From contig CAWHQP010000002.1 in NCBI GenBank assembly GCA_963831535.1, positions 310,001-374,000 of the forward strand: 64,000 nt of DNA, in the 5' to 3' direction. The notes beneath the pieces were generated by a model. The model did not search any database. It was given only the letters and a program-made list of their open reading frames with translations, and was not told the origin of the DNA. A program made the position numbers and the translations under genes. Below, piece by piece: positions 42,795 to 52,385 of the stretch; the first letter of the stretch is position 1; each line of letters starts with the position of its first letter. Origin of the DNA: Bog-756 sp963831535 (GTDB lineage Bacteria; Actinomycetota; Acidimicrobiia; Acidimicrobiales; RAAP-2).

Positions 42795-44019
42795 TCAAGC
42801 CGACGGCACGGGCGCGACCACCGAGGGTCGGTGGAGGCCGTCAGCCACTGCGGCCACGGTGGCCACGACACCGATGGCGGCTCCCAGCACACATACCCCG
42901 GCCCACCTGTGGCTCTCGTAGATCGAGCTTCCGAGGGCTGATCCGAGGGCGCCACCGGCGAAGTAGCAGACCATGTAGGCGGAATTGACCCGGCTACGTG
43001 CGTCAGGGGCCAGCCGGTAGATGAGCGACTGGTTGGTGACCTGCAGACCCTGGACGCCCACATCGAGGAGGACAATCCCCACGATCAACATGGCCAGGTC
43101 GTGACGGCCCCACCACAGCGGGAGGAACGAGACCAGGACCAGTCCGGCGAAGGCCAGCGTGGTGGACCGGGTCCAGCCGCGGTCGGCCCAGCGGCCAGAC
43201 GAAATTGGCGCACAGGGCCCCGCTCGCACCCACCAACCCGAAGAGTCCGATGGTGAGATCGTCATAGTGGTAGGGGGCACCGGCGAGCAGGAAGGCCATG
43301 GTCGTCCAAAAGACGCTGAAGGCGGCGAAGCCCAGGGCCCCGAACAGGGCCCGACGCCGGAGGAGCGACTCGGTGGCCAACAGGCGGGCCGCCGAACGGA
43401 GCAGCGTCCCATAGGCGATGCGCGGACGCACGTCCTCCCCGGGCAGCCGCCGGAACAGCACCACAGCCAGCACCGCGGTCATCCCGGCGGCCATCAGATA
43501 GACGACCCGCCAGCTGGATGCCTGGGCCACCACACCCGACACCGTGCGAGCCAGGAGGATGCCCATCAGCAGGCCGCTCATCACCATGCCCACCACATGA
43601 CCCCGGTGCTCCTCATCGGCCAGGGAGGCAGCCATGGGCACGAGCACCTGGGCGGCCACCGACCCGGCCCCGACCACCAGGCCCACGGCGATGAGCACGC
43701 CGATGTCGGGAGCGGACGCCGACACGACCAGCCCCACGGCGGTCACCGTCAGCACCAGAGGAACCAACCAGCGACGCGTCACCAGGTCGCCGAGAGGCAC
43801 CAGCAGAGCCAGGCCGAGCGCGTAACCGATCTGGGCGAACGTGACGACGAGGCCGGTCGTACCCGAACTGGTCCCGAACGACTTGGCGATGTCGTCGAGG
43901 ACGGGCTGGGCGTAGTAGAGATTGGCCACCGACACGCCGCACGACACGGCGAACAGGACGACGAGGGCACGGCTGATCCCGGATCTCCGATCGGTACCGA
44001 TGGCGGCGGCCTCGGCCAT
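42795..44019 (-). CDS. MFS transporter (one-base frameshift)
   Basis: This is a twelve-helix major facilitator, probably a drug or metabolite exporter. Residues from ALVVLFAVSCGVSVANLYYAQPVLDDIAKSFG onward match the family, with YALGLALLVPLGDLVTRR as the loop 2-3 motif. Near 43198 a one-base change moves the remaining 135 residues (ADRGWTRSTTLAFAGLVLVSF, RVNSAYMVCYFAGGALGSALG) to another frame, and the stop is at 42795. Both halves are well conserved, so this may be a sequencing error. I use the ATG at 44019. It is divergent from a tetR gene. Confidence 0.85.
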
Positions 44020-44072
44020 GGCGGCTTCCTCTCCCGCAGGAATATGAACGGTCTGTACAGTATCAGGGTTTC

Positions 44073-44087
44073 TGTACGCTTCGTACA
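44073..44087. promoter_or_regulatory. Probable TetR operator
   Basis: TGTACG (44073-44078) and CGTACA (44082-44087) form a perfect inverted repeat around CTT, and a further TGTAC lies at about 44054. It sits between the divergent MFS and tetR starts, 20 bases before the tetR GTG, where it could control both. Confidence 0.7.
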
Positions 44088-44106
44088 TGAACTACCATCG
44101 GAGCCC

Positions 44107-44715
44107 GTGACCAGCAGTGACAGCCCGAGCGCCGCCCCCGCCATCGGCCGACCGAGGAGTGAGCGGGCCCGCCTGGCCACCTTGGAGGCGGCCGCCGACC
44201 TACTAGTCGAGGGGGGCCTCGCCGCGGCCACCATGGAGGCCATCGCCGCCCGGGCCGGGGTGAGCAAGGTGACCATCTACAAATGGTGGTCGTCACGGGG
44301 AGCCGTGGCGGTCGACGCCTACTTCCATCGATTCGACGAGACCTACACCTACGTCGACACCGGGGATGTTGCCGCCGATCTGACAACCCAGATCCGGCTC
44401 CTGCTCGAGTCCTTCCGGGGCCGGGCCGGCGAGATCATGGCCGAACTCATCGGACGGGCCCAGAGCGACCCCTCCCTGGCCGAGACCTTGCGAACCGGTT
44501 GGCTGGTACCCCGGAGGCTGGCCACCGCCACCGTGCTCCAGCGGGCCGTGGACCGTTCGCAGCTCCGGCCCGACATCGACATCCCCACGGTGATGGACCA
44601 GCTCTACGCACCGCTGTACTGGCGGCTCATGATGGGCCACCAGGCTTTGGACGACGGGCTGGCCGGCGAGCTGGTCCGGAACATCCTGGAGGGCGCGGCC
44701 GTTCGCCACACCTGA
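44107..44715 (+). CDS. TetR-family transcriptional regulator
   Basis: The 202-residue protein has a TetR HTH (ARLATLEAAADLLVEGGLAAATMEAIAARAGVSKVTIYKWWSSRGAVAVDAYF, about 20-72) and an all-helical ligand domain. I chose GTG 44107; the open frame upstream (to 43159) crosses the MFS gene and is not coding. It is divergent from the MFS transporter and probably represses it, relieved by the transported compound. The palindrome before the start suggests autoregulation. Ligand unknown. Confidence 0.92.
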   Translation: MTSSDSPSAAPAIGRPRSERARLATLEAAADLLVEGGLAAATMEAIAARAGVSKVTIYKWWSSRGAVAVDAYFHRFDETYTYVDTGDVAADLTTQIRLLLESFRGRAGEIMAELIGRAQSDPSLAETLRTGWLVPRRLATATVLQRAVDRSQLRPDIDIPTVMDQLYAPLYWRLMMGHQALDDGLAGELVRNILEGAAVRHT

Positions 44716-44904
44716 CGCCCGCTGCAGGGGTGTCCGGCTTTCCGGGAGCCCAGCCGACGTCGTGCGCCCGGTCTGTCCATGTCGGCGGGCCGCCGGAAGG
44801 GCCGCCGCGGGTGGTCCCCCTTACGGCAGGCCCGGGCCCGGTTTCGCCCCGCGGGTCCGTACGAGATGGTCATGGCGCCGGGGCCCGACCCCTTCGTGTC
44901 CCCA

Positions 44905-46089
44905 TCAGCTGGATACTGCGGCCTCGGCTGGTTCGTGCTGGACCATCGCCGCGTCCCATTTTTCTTCGACGTTTCCGAAATGCCACCAGAGAACCGCGAC
45001 CGCCCACGTGGCGGCGAAGGCACCGACGATGATGAAGCCGGCGGTGTTGATGTTGAAATTGGCGAAGAAGTTGAAGAACGGGTCGTTGAAGTTGAGCTCC
45101 TGGCCGATCAGGCCGACCAGCTCGATGGTCCCGATGAACAGGGCCACGAAGACCGACAATCCGGTGATGGTCAGGTTGTAGAAGACCTTGCGGACGGGCT
45201 TGGAGAAGGCCCAGTCGTAGGCGAAGTTCATGAAACAGCCGTCGATGGTGTCGAACAGGCACATGCCCGCACCGAAAAGGACCGGCAGGGACAGGATGGC
45301 CCAGAAGGGCAGACCGCCGGCCACGGCATTCCCGGCCAGCACCAGTAGCGCCACCTCGGTGGCGGTGTCGAAGCCCAGTCCGAAGAGGACCCCCACCGGG
45401 TACATCTTCCAGGGCTTGTCGATCTTCTCGGCGTAGCCGCCGAAGAACCGGTTCATCAGGCCGCGGTTGTTCAGCTGGCGTTCGAGTTCCTCACTGTCGA
45501 ACCGGCCCCTCTTCATCTGCTGGTACACCTTGGCGATCCCGATCAGCACGATCAGGTTGAGGATGGCGATGAGATAGAGGAATCCGCCGGACACCGAGGT
45601 TCCGATGACGTTGGTGGCCTCGTGGAGACCAGACCTGTCGTTGCTCACCTGGGAGTCGAGGGCCCGGATCCCGAAGTTCAAGAAGACGGCCAGCAGGAAC
45701 ACGACGGAGGAGTGCCCGAGGGAGAAGAAGTAGCCCACACTGAGCGGGCGCTTGCCGTCGTTGACGAGCTTCCGGGTGGTGTTGTCGATGGCGGCGATGT
45801 GGTCGGCGTCGAAGGCGTGGCGCATCCCGAGGGTGTAGGCCAGGACACCGGTGCCGAGTCCCAAGAGGCCCGTCTTGGAGATGTGGTAATGGTGGGTCGA
45901 CGCGGCCGACACCAGACCCCATCCGATGACGTTGAGCGCCACGATGGTCAGGACCATTCCGCCGATGACCAGCCACTCCTTGCGGTTCAAGCTTCCACGC
46001 AGCTTGGCCATTCGGCTGGGGTAGACGGTCCCGAACGCAGCGTCGTCGCTCACCTGTGCGCTCGTCGAGGTCAACACCAGTGACAACAT
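44905..46089 (-). CDS. nicT: HoxN/NicT-family nickel/cobalt permease
   Basis: This 394-residue transporter has eight helices and the family signature motifs. They are HAFDADHIAAIDNTTRKL (helix 2, metal-binding H-x4-D-H), the LGHSSVVF motif, LFGLGFDTATEVALL and GMCLFDTIDGCFMNFAY. It imports Ni2+ or Co2+ with high affinity. I chose ATG 46089; ATG 46011 would give a shorter N-terminus. A Fur-family regulator is divergent from it, so the pair may be a nickel- or cobalt-responsive unit. No urease or hydrogenase genes are in the window. Confidence 0.92.
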   Translation of the reverse strand: MLSLVLTSTSAQVSDDAAFGTVYPSRMAKLRGSLNRKEWLVIGGMVLTIVALNVIGWGLVSAASTHHYHISKTGLLGLGTGVLAYTLGMRHAFDADHIAAIDNTTRKLVNDGKRPLSVGYFFSLGHSSVVFLLAVFLNFGIRALDSQVSNDRSGLHEATNVIGTSVSGGFLYLIAILNLIVLIGIAKVYQQMKRGRFDSEELERQLNNRGLMNRFFGGYAEKIDKPWKMYPVGVLFGLGFDTATEVALLVLAGNAVAGGLPFWAILSLPVLFGAGMCLFDTIDGCFMNFAYDWAFSKPVRKVFYNLTITGLSVFVALFIGTIELVGLIGQELNFNDPFFNFFANFNINTAGFIIVGAFAATWAVAVLWWHFGNVEEKWDAAMVQHEPAEAAVSS

Positions 46090-46096
46090 ATGGCAG

Positions 46097-46109
46097 ATAC
46101 GAATAGTAT
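46097..46109. promoter_or_regulatory. Possible Fur-family operator
   Basis: ATAC (46097-46100) and GTAT (46106-46109) form a short inverted repeat around GAATA in the 77-base AT-rich spacer between the divergent NicT and Fur-type genes. The match to known Fur, Zur or Nur boxes is only loose. Confidence 0.35.
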
Positions 46110-46166
46110 GCAACAAGCCTTCCCGATGACCGGCCGTTCACCCACCCTGATCGGTATCCTCTGGGT

Positions 46167-46637
46167 ATGGAGAAGGTCGTGGAACCGGGCGAGGTGGCGG
46201 ACTTCTCGTCTGTCGACACGGTGATCACGTTCCTCCGATCCCGCGGGAGCCGGGTCACGTCGTCACGACGGATCCTGCTGGAGGTCCTCTTCGCCGCCGA
46301 TGGCCATATGAGCGCGGAGGAGTTGGCCGAGGCCGTCCAGAAACGGGCCCCCGATGTTCATCTGTCCACCATCTACCGGAACCTCGAGGAGTTAGAGCAT
46401 CTCGGCGTGATCTCCCACTCCCACCTGGGTCACGGTCCGTCCAGCTACCTGCTGGCCAGCCACGCCCATGCCCACTTCATCTGCGCGGACTGCGGGAAGA
46501 TGATCGAGGCCCCCGAGGCGATGTTCCGAGGCTTGGCCCGCTCGGCCAGGACGAAACTGGGCTTCTCCATCGATCCCAAGCACTTCGCCATTCTCGGTCG
46601 CTGCGCCGACTGCTCGGAGGGGCCACCGAGTCAGTGA
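46167..46637 (+). CDS. Fur-family metal-responsive regulator
   Basis: This 156-residue protein has the Fur winged helix (FLRSRGSRVTSSRRILLEVLFAADGHMSAEELAEAVQKRAPDVHLSTIYRNLEELEHLGVI, about 22-82). The metal-binding region HAHAHFICADCGKMIEAPE and the C-terminal CADC (CxxC) are consistent with structural zinc sites. Its divergent position to a nickel/cobalt permease suggests Nur-type nickel control, but Fur, Zur and Mur members look alike. The name is therefore left open. Confidence 0.88.
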   Translation: MEKVVEPGEVADFSSVDTVITFLRSRGSRVTSSRRILLEVLFAADGHMSAEELAEAVQKRAPDVHLSTIYRNLEELEHLGVISHSHLGHGPSSYLLASHAHAHFICADCGKMIEAPEAMFRGLARSARTKLGFSIDPKHFAILGRCADCSEGPPSQ

Positions 46638-46886
46638 CCAGCCGGGCCACAGCTCCTTACCGATCGTCCCTGCCGGCCCATCGGCGGCCCGTCATGGGCC
46701 CACTGTCGGACCGCCGCCGACTGTCTGTCGCCGGCTGAGACCGCGCCAGGTGGACGACTCGTGGCACGCCGGGGTGTCCGGGACCCTCTCCTCCTGGTGG
46801 GCTGACGGGTGGAACCGCCGGAGACGACACGGGAGCGACGATCGGCATGCGAGAGACACGGTGAGCACCCCAGACGACGGATCGAC

Positions 46887-47948
46887 ATGACGAGGATCCC
46901 TGGTCCCCGTGGCCACCGGGTCCGACGTCCCCGCGTGGATCCCGAAGGCGAACTGGTCGAGTCGCCCGCGGGTCTCCGCTATGTGTGGGCGGTACTGGTC
47001 GTCATGGTTGCGGTCGAGGCTGCCGGTGACCTGGGCTGGATCGGTGGGCCCGCTTCCCTGTACCGGTCGTGGCTGAGCGACGTGGTGCTCGGAGCCGCGG
47101 CCGTGCTGATGCTGGCCCGAGCCTCCTTCGAACCGACCGCCCGGCGGGCGTGGCTGGCCTTCGGGCTGGCCATGACCGCCTGGTGGTTGGGCACCGTGGC
47201 CTGGAGCGTGGTCTACGGAGGTCGGGCCCATCCTCCCTACCCCACGTTCGCCGACGTGCTCTGGCTGCTGTGGTATCCGCTGATGGTGGTGGGCATCATC
47301 TATCTGATCCGGGTCCGGTTCCACGGGTTCGAGCTCCATCGGTGGATGGACGGCATCGCCGTGACCCTCATCGTGCTCGTGGCCGGTTTCGCACTCGTCG
47401 TGCAACCGGTGGCCGAGGAGTCGTCCCAGAGCTGGTTGGCCATCATCGTGGACTTCAGTTACCCCGTGCTCGACATTCTCCTCATCGGAACCCTGCTCGG
47501 TGTCTACGGGCTACTGGGGTGGAAGCCCGACCGCATGTGGGTGCTGATCGGCCTCGGCATTCTGGCTACGACCGTCGGCGACGCCACCTTCGCCGTCCAG
47601 GAGGCGCGGGGCGTGGCCCAGGGCAGTCGCTATGACTTCGTGTGGACGGTCGGGGCCCTGGTCATCGCCTACGCCGCCTGGGCGCCCACATCGGGTGCCC
47701 AGGGTCGTCACGAGCAGGTCACCGGCATGCGGGCCATCGCCCTGGCCCTGATCGCCCAGGCGCTGGCCATCGGCATCCAGATCTACGCCGTGTTCGAGGA
47801 GGTCGGGCGAAGTGAGCGGGTAGTCACCGTCATCGTCCTGCTGGTGGCCTCGGCGCAGATCATCCTCACCCGTCCACGGGCGGAGGCCGTCGGCCCGCCC
47901 GGACCCACGCGGTCAGCGGTGACCGCAGACGACCGAGACCCCGCCTGA
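46887..47948 (+). CDS. Polytopic membrane protein
   Basis: The 353-residue protein has nine or ten helices after a 25-residue basic/proline-rich N-terminus. The segments include YVWAVLVVMVAVEAAGDLGW, AAAVLMLARASF, FADVLWLLWYPLMVVGIIYLI and FVWTVGALVIAYAAWAP. The pattern (YPTFADVLWLLWYPLMV) resembles the sensory membrane half found in some actinobacterial GGDEF/EAL proteins, but no such output domain follows. I chose ATG 46887, since the upstream part of the frame is not conserved. Function unknown. Confidence 0.75.
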   Translation: MTRIPGPRGHRVRRPRVDPEGELVESPAGLRYVWAVLVVMVAVEAAGDLGWIGGPASLYRSWLSDVVLGAAAVLMLARASFEPTARRAWLAFGLAMTAWWLGTVAWSVVYGGRAHPPYPTFADVLWLLWYPLMVVGIIYLIRVRFHGFELHRWMDGIAVTLIVLVAGFALVVQPVAEESSQSWLAIIVDFSYPVLDILLIGTLLGVYGLLGWKPDRMWVLIGLGILATTVGDATFAVQEARGVAQGSRYDFVWTVGALVIAYAAWAPTSGAQGRHEQVTGMRAIALALIAQALAIGIQIYAVFEEVGRSERVVTVIVLLVASAQIILTRPRAEAVGPPGPTRSAVTADDRDPA

Positions 47949-48239
47949 TCGCCTGTCGACCCGGTCGTGGGCGTCGCCCCCACCACCGGCGGCTCGACGA
48001 GGGCAGGCGGGCTCGACGGTGGGCTCCGGTCACCCGTTTATCGCCCCCCGGGCCTGCGATCAGGCACGAGCGGCCGTCCCACCGGGCACAGACCCGACAG
48101 GGAGCCGCCTCCCCGAATAGGGGTCGGAAGGTCCGACGCGCCTGTTCCGAGGACTTCCGGGTAAGTTCTCTCCACGAAGGAGGACCGGGACGACCGGCCG
48201 CCTTCGTGACGATCCCCACGCGGACCGGGAGGAGCGGGG

Positions 48240-49493
48240 ATGACCGATCTACTGACGACCACCGAGGATCGGACGATCACGGATCGGTTCTTCGCCACCC
48301 GGGCGCTCACCGAGTCCCTGGCCGGGCCGTTGTCGGCCGAGGACCAGACGGTCCAGTCCATGCCGGATGTGAGCCCCACCAAGTGGCACCGCGCCCATAC
48401 GTCGTGGTTCTTCGAGACGTTCCTGCTGGCCACCGAGTTGCCCGGCTACCAGCCTTTCCATCCCGCCTACGGCTACCTGTTCAACTCCTACTACGAAGGG
48501 GTGGGGGCGCGGTATCCCCGCCACGACCGGGGTCTCGTGTCCCGGCCCGGCGTCGAGGAAATCGCCGAGTACCGGCGCTTCGTCGACGAGTCCATGGCCA
48601 CACTGCTGGAGGATGCCGCCGGGGCCCGGATCGCCCCGTTGATCGAGCTCGGCATCCAGCACGAGCAGCAACACCAGGAACTCCTCCTGATGGACATCAA
48701 GCACGTGCTGTCGCGCAACCCCCTGCTCCCCGCCTACGACGACCTCCGAACCGTTCCCGCCGGGCCCGCCCCGACCACGACCTGGACCGAGTTCCCCGGG
48801 GGCATGGCCGAGATCGGACACTGCGGTGACGGCTTCAGTTTCGACAACGAGCTCCCCCGCCATCGGGTGTACCTCGGCGCCTTCGCCCTCGCCGACCGGC
48901 CGGTCTCCTGCGGGGAGTGGCTGGCCTTCATCGACGACGGCGGCTACCGGCGCCCCGAGCTGTGGCTGTCCGACGGGTGGGCGACCGTCCAGGACCAGCA
49001 GTGGGAGGCGCCGCTCTACTGGTCTGCGGTCGATGACGAGTGGCACGAGTTCACACTGGGTGGACCCATCACGGTCAACCCGGGCCAACCGGTCTGCCAC
49101 GTGAGCTACTACGAGGCCGACGCCTTCGCCCGCTGGGCCGGCCACCGGCTCCCCACCGAGGCCGAGTGGGAAGTGGTGGCGGCCCGCCACCCGGTCGGCG
49201 GTCACTTCCTCGATCAGACCCTCCTGCACCCCTCGCCCGGATCCGGACCGGCGGCCGGCCCCTATGGTGACGTCTGGCAGTGGACGTCCTCGGCCTACAG
49301 CCCCTACCCCGGCTTCCAAGCCGCCCCGGGCGCCGTCGGCGAGTACAACGGCAAGTTCATGGTCAACCAGTACGTGCTCCGGGGCGGTTCGTGTGTAACG
49401 CCTCCGGGCCACGTACGGACTACCTACCGGAACTTCTTCCCACCCTCGGCACGGTGGGCGTTCTCCGGCCTTCGGCTGGCCCGGAACGACTGA
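48240..49493 (+). CDS. egtB: Ergothioneine synthase EgtB (hercynine sulfoxide synthase)
   Basis: EgtB is a non-heme iron enzyme that couples hercynine to gamma-glutamylcysteine or cysteine with oxygen. The 417-residue protein has a DinB-like domain (about 10-160) with iron ligands around His50/His53 (SPTKWHRAHTSWFFETFLL) and the HEQQHQE motif at 141-147. A C-terminal FGE-sulfatase domain (about 180-415) carries SYYEADAFARWAGHRLPTEAEWE and FFPPSARWAFSGLRLARN. Length and domains are typical. egtD follows 51 bases later, so the pair makes hercynine and its sulfoxide. egtA, egtC and egtE are not in the window. Confidence 0.95.
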   Translation: MTDLLTTTEDRTITDRFFATRALTESLAGPLSAEDQTVQSMPDVSPTKWHRAHTSWFFETFLLATELPGYQPFHPAYGYLFNSYYEGVGARYPRHDRGLVSRPGVEEIAEYRRFVDESMATLLEDAAGARIAPLIELGIQHEQQHQELLLMDIKHVLSRNPLLPAYDDLRTVPAGPAPTTTWTEFPGGMAEIGHCGDGFSFDNELPRHRVYLGAFALADRPVSCGEWLAFIDDGGYRRPELWLSDGWATVQDQQWEAPLYWSAVDDEWHEFTLGGPITVNPGQPVCHVSYYEADAFARWAGHRLPTEAEWEVVAARHPVGGHFLDQTLLHPSPGSGPAAGPYGDVWQWTSSAYSPYPGFQAAPGAVGEYNGKFMVNQYVLRGGSCVTPPGHVRTTYRNFFPPSARWAFSGLRLARND

Positions 49494-49544
49494 CCGGGAT
49501 CCCGTCATCCGTAACGACCATCGCGCCGAAGGAACCGTGCATCC

Positions 49545-50528
49545 ATGACCACCGTCATCCCCCCCACCATCGATGTCCACCTGTCCGGCAGCGACCTGCG
49601 CGGGGCCATGGAGCGTGACGTCCGGACCGGCCTGACCGCCGACCCCAAGAGCCTGCCGCCGGTGTACTTCTACGACGACCGGGGCAGCCGACTGTTCGAC
49701 GAAATCACCCGGCTCCCCGAGTACTACCCCACTCGGTCCGAGCGCTCCATCCTCGACGCCCACGCCGGGGACATCGCCCGGGGTTCCGGGGCCGACACCC
49801 TGGTGGAGTTGGGCGCCGGCACCTGCGACAAGTCCCGGCTGCTGCTCGACGCCATGCGCACGAACGGGACGCTGCAGCGCTTCGTCCCTCTCGATGTGAG
49901 CGACACCACCCTCTGGGAGGCGGCCACCGCACTGTCCGAGGAGTACCCCGGCGTGGCCGTGAGTGCGGTGGTCGGCGACTTCCACCAGCACCTCGACCGG
50001 CTGCCCCACGACGGGACCCGGCTGTTCGCCTTCCTCGGAGGCACCATCGGGAATCTCGACCCCGCCCAGCGCCGTGAGTTCTACATCCAACTGGGCAAGG
50101 TGATGTCCATGGACGACCGCCTGCTCCTCGGGACCGATCTGGTGAAGGACCGGAACCGGCTGGTCAGCGCCTACGACGACGACGCCGGCGTCACTGCCGA
50201 ATTCAACCGCAACGTGCTCCGGGTGCTCAACCGCGAGCTGGGGGCCAACTTCGAACCCGACCGGTTCGAGCACGTGGCCCGCTGGAACGAGTCCGACCAG
50301 CGCATCGAGATGTGGCTGCGCTCGACGGGCGACCAGCGGATCACACTGACCGATCTCGATCTGGACCTGACCTTCGGGGCGGGCGAGGAGATGCTGACCG
50401 AGATCAGCACCAAGTTCTCGCCTGAGGCCCTCGCCGTCGAACTCAGCGAGTGCGGATTCGTGGTGGAGACGATGTGGCGCTCGGAGGGTGACGAGTTCCT
50501 CCTGACCATGGCCCGGCCCTCCTCGTAG
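49545..50528 (+). CDS. egtD: L-histidine N-alpha-methyltransferase EgtD
   Basis: EgtD trimethylates histidine to hercynine, the first step in ergothioneine synthesis. The 327-residue protein shows FYDDRGSRLFDEITRLPEYYPTRSERSIL (about 45-73), the SAM motif VELGAGTCDKSRLLLDAM, FLGGTIGNLDPAQRREF and the C-terminal MWLRSTGDQRITL, as in EgtD/DUF2260. It follows egtB in the same direction and likely shares its promoter. The length is standard. Confidence 0.95.
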   Translation: MTTVIPPTIDVHLSGSDLRGAMERDVRTGLTADPKSLPPVYFYDDRGSRLFDEITRLPEYYPTRSERSILDAHAGDIARGSGADTLVELGAGTCDKSRLLLDAMRTNGTLQRFVPLDVSDTTLWEAATALSEEYPGVAVSAVVGDFHQHLDRLPHDGTRLFAFLGGTIGNLDPAQRREFYIQLGKVMSMDDRLLLGTDLVKDRNRLVSAYDDDAGVTAEFNRNVLRVLNRELGANFEPDRFEHVARWNESDQRIEMWLRSTGDQRITLTDLDLDLTFGAGEEMLTEISTKFSPEALAVELSECGFVVETMWRSEGDEFLLTMARPSS

Positions 50529-50558
50529 TCGGCTGCAGCAGCGACCACCGGGTTCGGT

Positions 50559-51929
50559 TCAGCCGCCGAGCAGGTCCTTGAGGGCCGCCTCGATGGCCCG
50601 GTGGAAGGTCGGATAGGCGTAGATCATGTAGCGGAGCTCGGTGGTGGGCACGGCGGCGTGCACGGCGAGCGTGAGCAGGCCAAGGACCTCGCCGCCGGTC
50701 GGTCCCGCGGACGTGGCCCCGACCAGCACCCCACGCTCGGAGTCCTCGACCAGTTTGATGAACCCCCGGTTACCCGCCTTGTGGATCCATCCCCGGGTGG
50801 ACTTGGGGATGGCGGCCGTGCCCACCCGCACCTGGATCCCCGCGTCCCGGGCGGCCTGCTCACTCAGGCCCACCGAGCCGATTTCAGGATCGGTGAAGGT
50901 GACCCGGGGAACCGCCCGGTAGTCGGCCGGGACCACCTGGCGGCCGAGGATGTCGTTGACCGCGATGTCCGCCTGGTACATGGACATGTGGGTGAAGGCA
51001 CCGTGGCCGACGGCGTCACCGATCGCCCACACGCCCGGCACCCCCTCCACCCGCATGTGGTCGTCGACGGGCAGGAAGCGGGCCGACTGGTCGAGGCCCA
51101 GGGACGCCACGTTCAGCTGGGCCAGGTCGGGCCGGCGGCCCGCAGCCACCAAGAGGCGCTCGGACACCACCGGCTCCCCGGCTCCGAGAGAGACGGCGAA
51201 GCGATGGCCGTCGTGGTGGACCGACGCCACGGCGACCCCGGTACGGACGTCGATCCCCTCGTCGGCGAATACCTCGGCCAGCAGCGCCCCCGCCTCGGGC
51301 TCCTCCGGACCGACCAGGCGCGGGCCGGCCTCCAGCACGGTCACCTGCGACCCGAAGCGGCGGAAGACCTGGGCCAGCTCCACGCCGATGGCACCACCTC
51401 CCAGCACGGTCAGTGAGCCGGGCACCTCCTCGGTCTCGATGGCCTCCCGGTTGGTCCAATAGGGGGTGTCGGCCAGGCCGGCCACCGGCGGGATCGATGG
51501 CCGGTTGCCGATGTTGATGACCACGGCCCGGGTGGCGTCGATGACCCGGTCCCCCACCACCACCTGGGTGGGCCCCTCGAGGCGACCCCATCCCCGCACG
51601 AGTCGCCCTCCTTTGTCCTCGAACCGCTTCACCGCCACGGCGTCGTCCCACGAGTCGGTGGCCTCCTCACGGATCCGGCGGGCCACCGTGGCCCACTCCG
51701 GGTCCACGGTGGCCGTACCGGCCATACCCGACACCCGCCCTGCCTCGGCCAGGAGGTCGGCGGCCCGGATCATCATCTTGGAGGGGACACACCCCCAGTA
51801 GGGGCACTCCCCTCCCAGCAGCTCCGCCTCCACACCGACCACGTCGAGGCCGGCCTCGGCCAGCCGCCCGGCTACGTCCTCGCCGCCCGGTCCCATGCCC
51901 ACCACGATCACGTCGGCCTGTTCACTCAT
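50559..51929 (-). CDS. Pyridine nucleotide-disulfide oxidoreductase family protein
   Basis: This 456-residue FAD enzyme of the dihydrolipoamide dehydrogenase/mercuric reductase group has DVIVVGMGPGGEDVAGRLAEAGLDVVGVE. The redox-active disulfide is in GGECPYWGCVPSKMMIRAADL (CxxxxC near residue 40). The NAD-binding region is LTVLGGGAIGVELAQVFRRFG, the FAD segment GVWAIGDAVGHGAFTHM, and the C-terminal dimer domain VTFTDPEIGSVGL and TFHRAIEAALKDLLGG. I chose ATG 51929 with an AAAGGAG site before it. It could be a mycothione reductase or a general NAD(P)H oxidoreductase; the catalytic His-Glu pair seen in reductases is not certain here. Confidence 0.88.
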   Translation of the reverse strand: MSEQADVIVVGMGPGGEDVAGRLAEAGLDVVGVEAELLGGECPYWGCVPSKMMIRAADLLAEAGRVSGMAGTATVDPEWATVARRIREEATDSWDDAVAVKRFEDKGGRLVRGWGRLEGPTQVVVGDRVIDATRAVVINIGNRPSIPPVAGLADTPYWTNREAIETEEVPGSLTVLGGGAIGVELAQVFRRFGSQVTVLEAGPRLVGPEEPEAGALLAEVFADEGIDVRTGVAVASVHHDGHRFAVSLGAGEPVVSERLLVAAGRRPDLAQLNVASLGLDQSARFLPVDDHMRVEGVPGVWAIGDAVGHGAFTHMSMYQADIAVNDILGRQVVPADYRAVPRVTFTDPEIGSVGLSEQAARDAGIQVRVGTAAIPKSTRGWIHKAGNRGFIKLVEDSERGVLVGATSAGPTGGEVLGLLTLAVHAAVPTTELRYMIYAYPTFHRAIEAALKDLLGG

Positions 51930-52072
51930 ACCTGGCTCCTTTGGGCTCGCCGGACTCCCGTCGTGGACTCCCTCTCGGTCCTCCACGCCGGCTCCCCCGG
52001 TTCTACCCGGTGACGGACGGGTCCGCACACGCGCCGGGGAACACCGGGCCCGGTTCCGGGGTTGAAGGGGAT

Positions 52073-52363
52073 ATGACGATACGAGCGACATGGAACGGGG
52101 CCGTGCTGGCCGAGAGCGACCACACCGTGGTGGTGGAGGGGAACCACTACTTTCCCGCCGAGGACGTGCGCACCGAGTACTTCGAGGACAGCTCGAGCCA
52201 CACCATCTGTCCCTGGAAGGGCGAGGCCAGCTACCGGAGCGTGGTGGTCGACGGGCAGCGCAACGACGACGCCGCCTGGTACTACCCCACGCCGAAGGAC
52301 GCAGCCAAGGAGATCGCCGACAAGGTGGCCTTCTGGAAGGGTGTCACCGTAGACGAGGCCTGA
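52073..52363 (+). CDS. DUF427 domain protein
   Basis: This 96-residue protein is a single DUF427 domain: RATWNGAVLAESDHTVVVEGNHYFPAEDVR, then TICPWKGEASYRSVVVDGQ and DAAWYYPTPKDAAKEIADKVAFW. The fold is a small beta-tent; family members are found in many actinobacteria with no established reaction. I chose ATG 52073, preceded by a GAAGGGG site; the longer frame lies over the divergent FAD gene's promoter. It is convergent with rlmB. Confidence 0.88.
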   Translation: MTIRATWNGAVLAESDHTVVVEGNHYFPAEDVRTEYFEDSSSHTICPWKGEASYRSVVVDGQRNDDAAWYYPTPKDAAKEIADKVAFWKGVTVDEA

Positions 52364-52385
52364 CCCGGTCTCTGCGGCCGGCAGT

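Noticed and set aside
43159..44106. A 316-codon extension upstream of the tetR start.
   Set aside because: It is antisense to the MFS gene and is His/Gln/Gly-rich shadow sequence.
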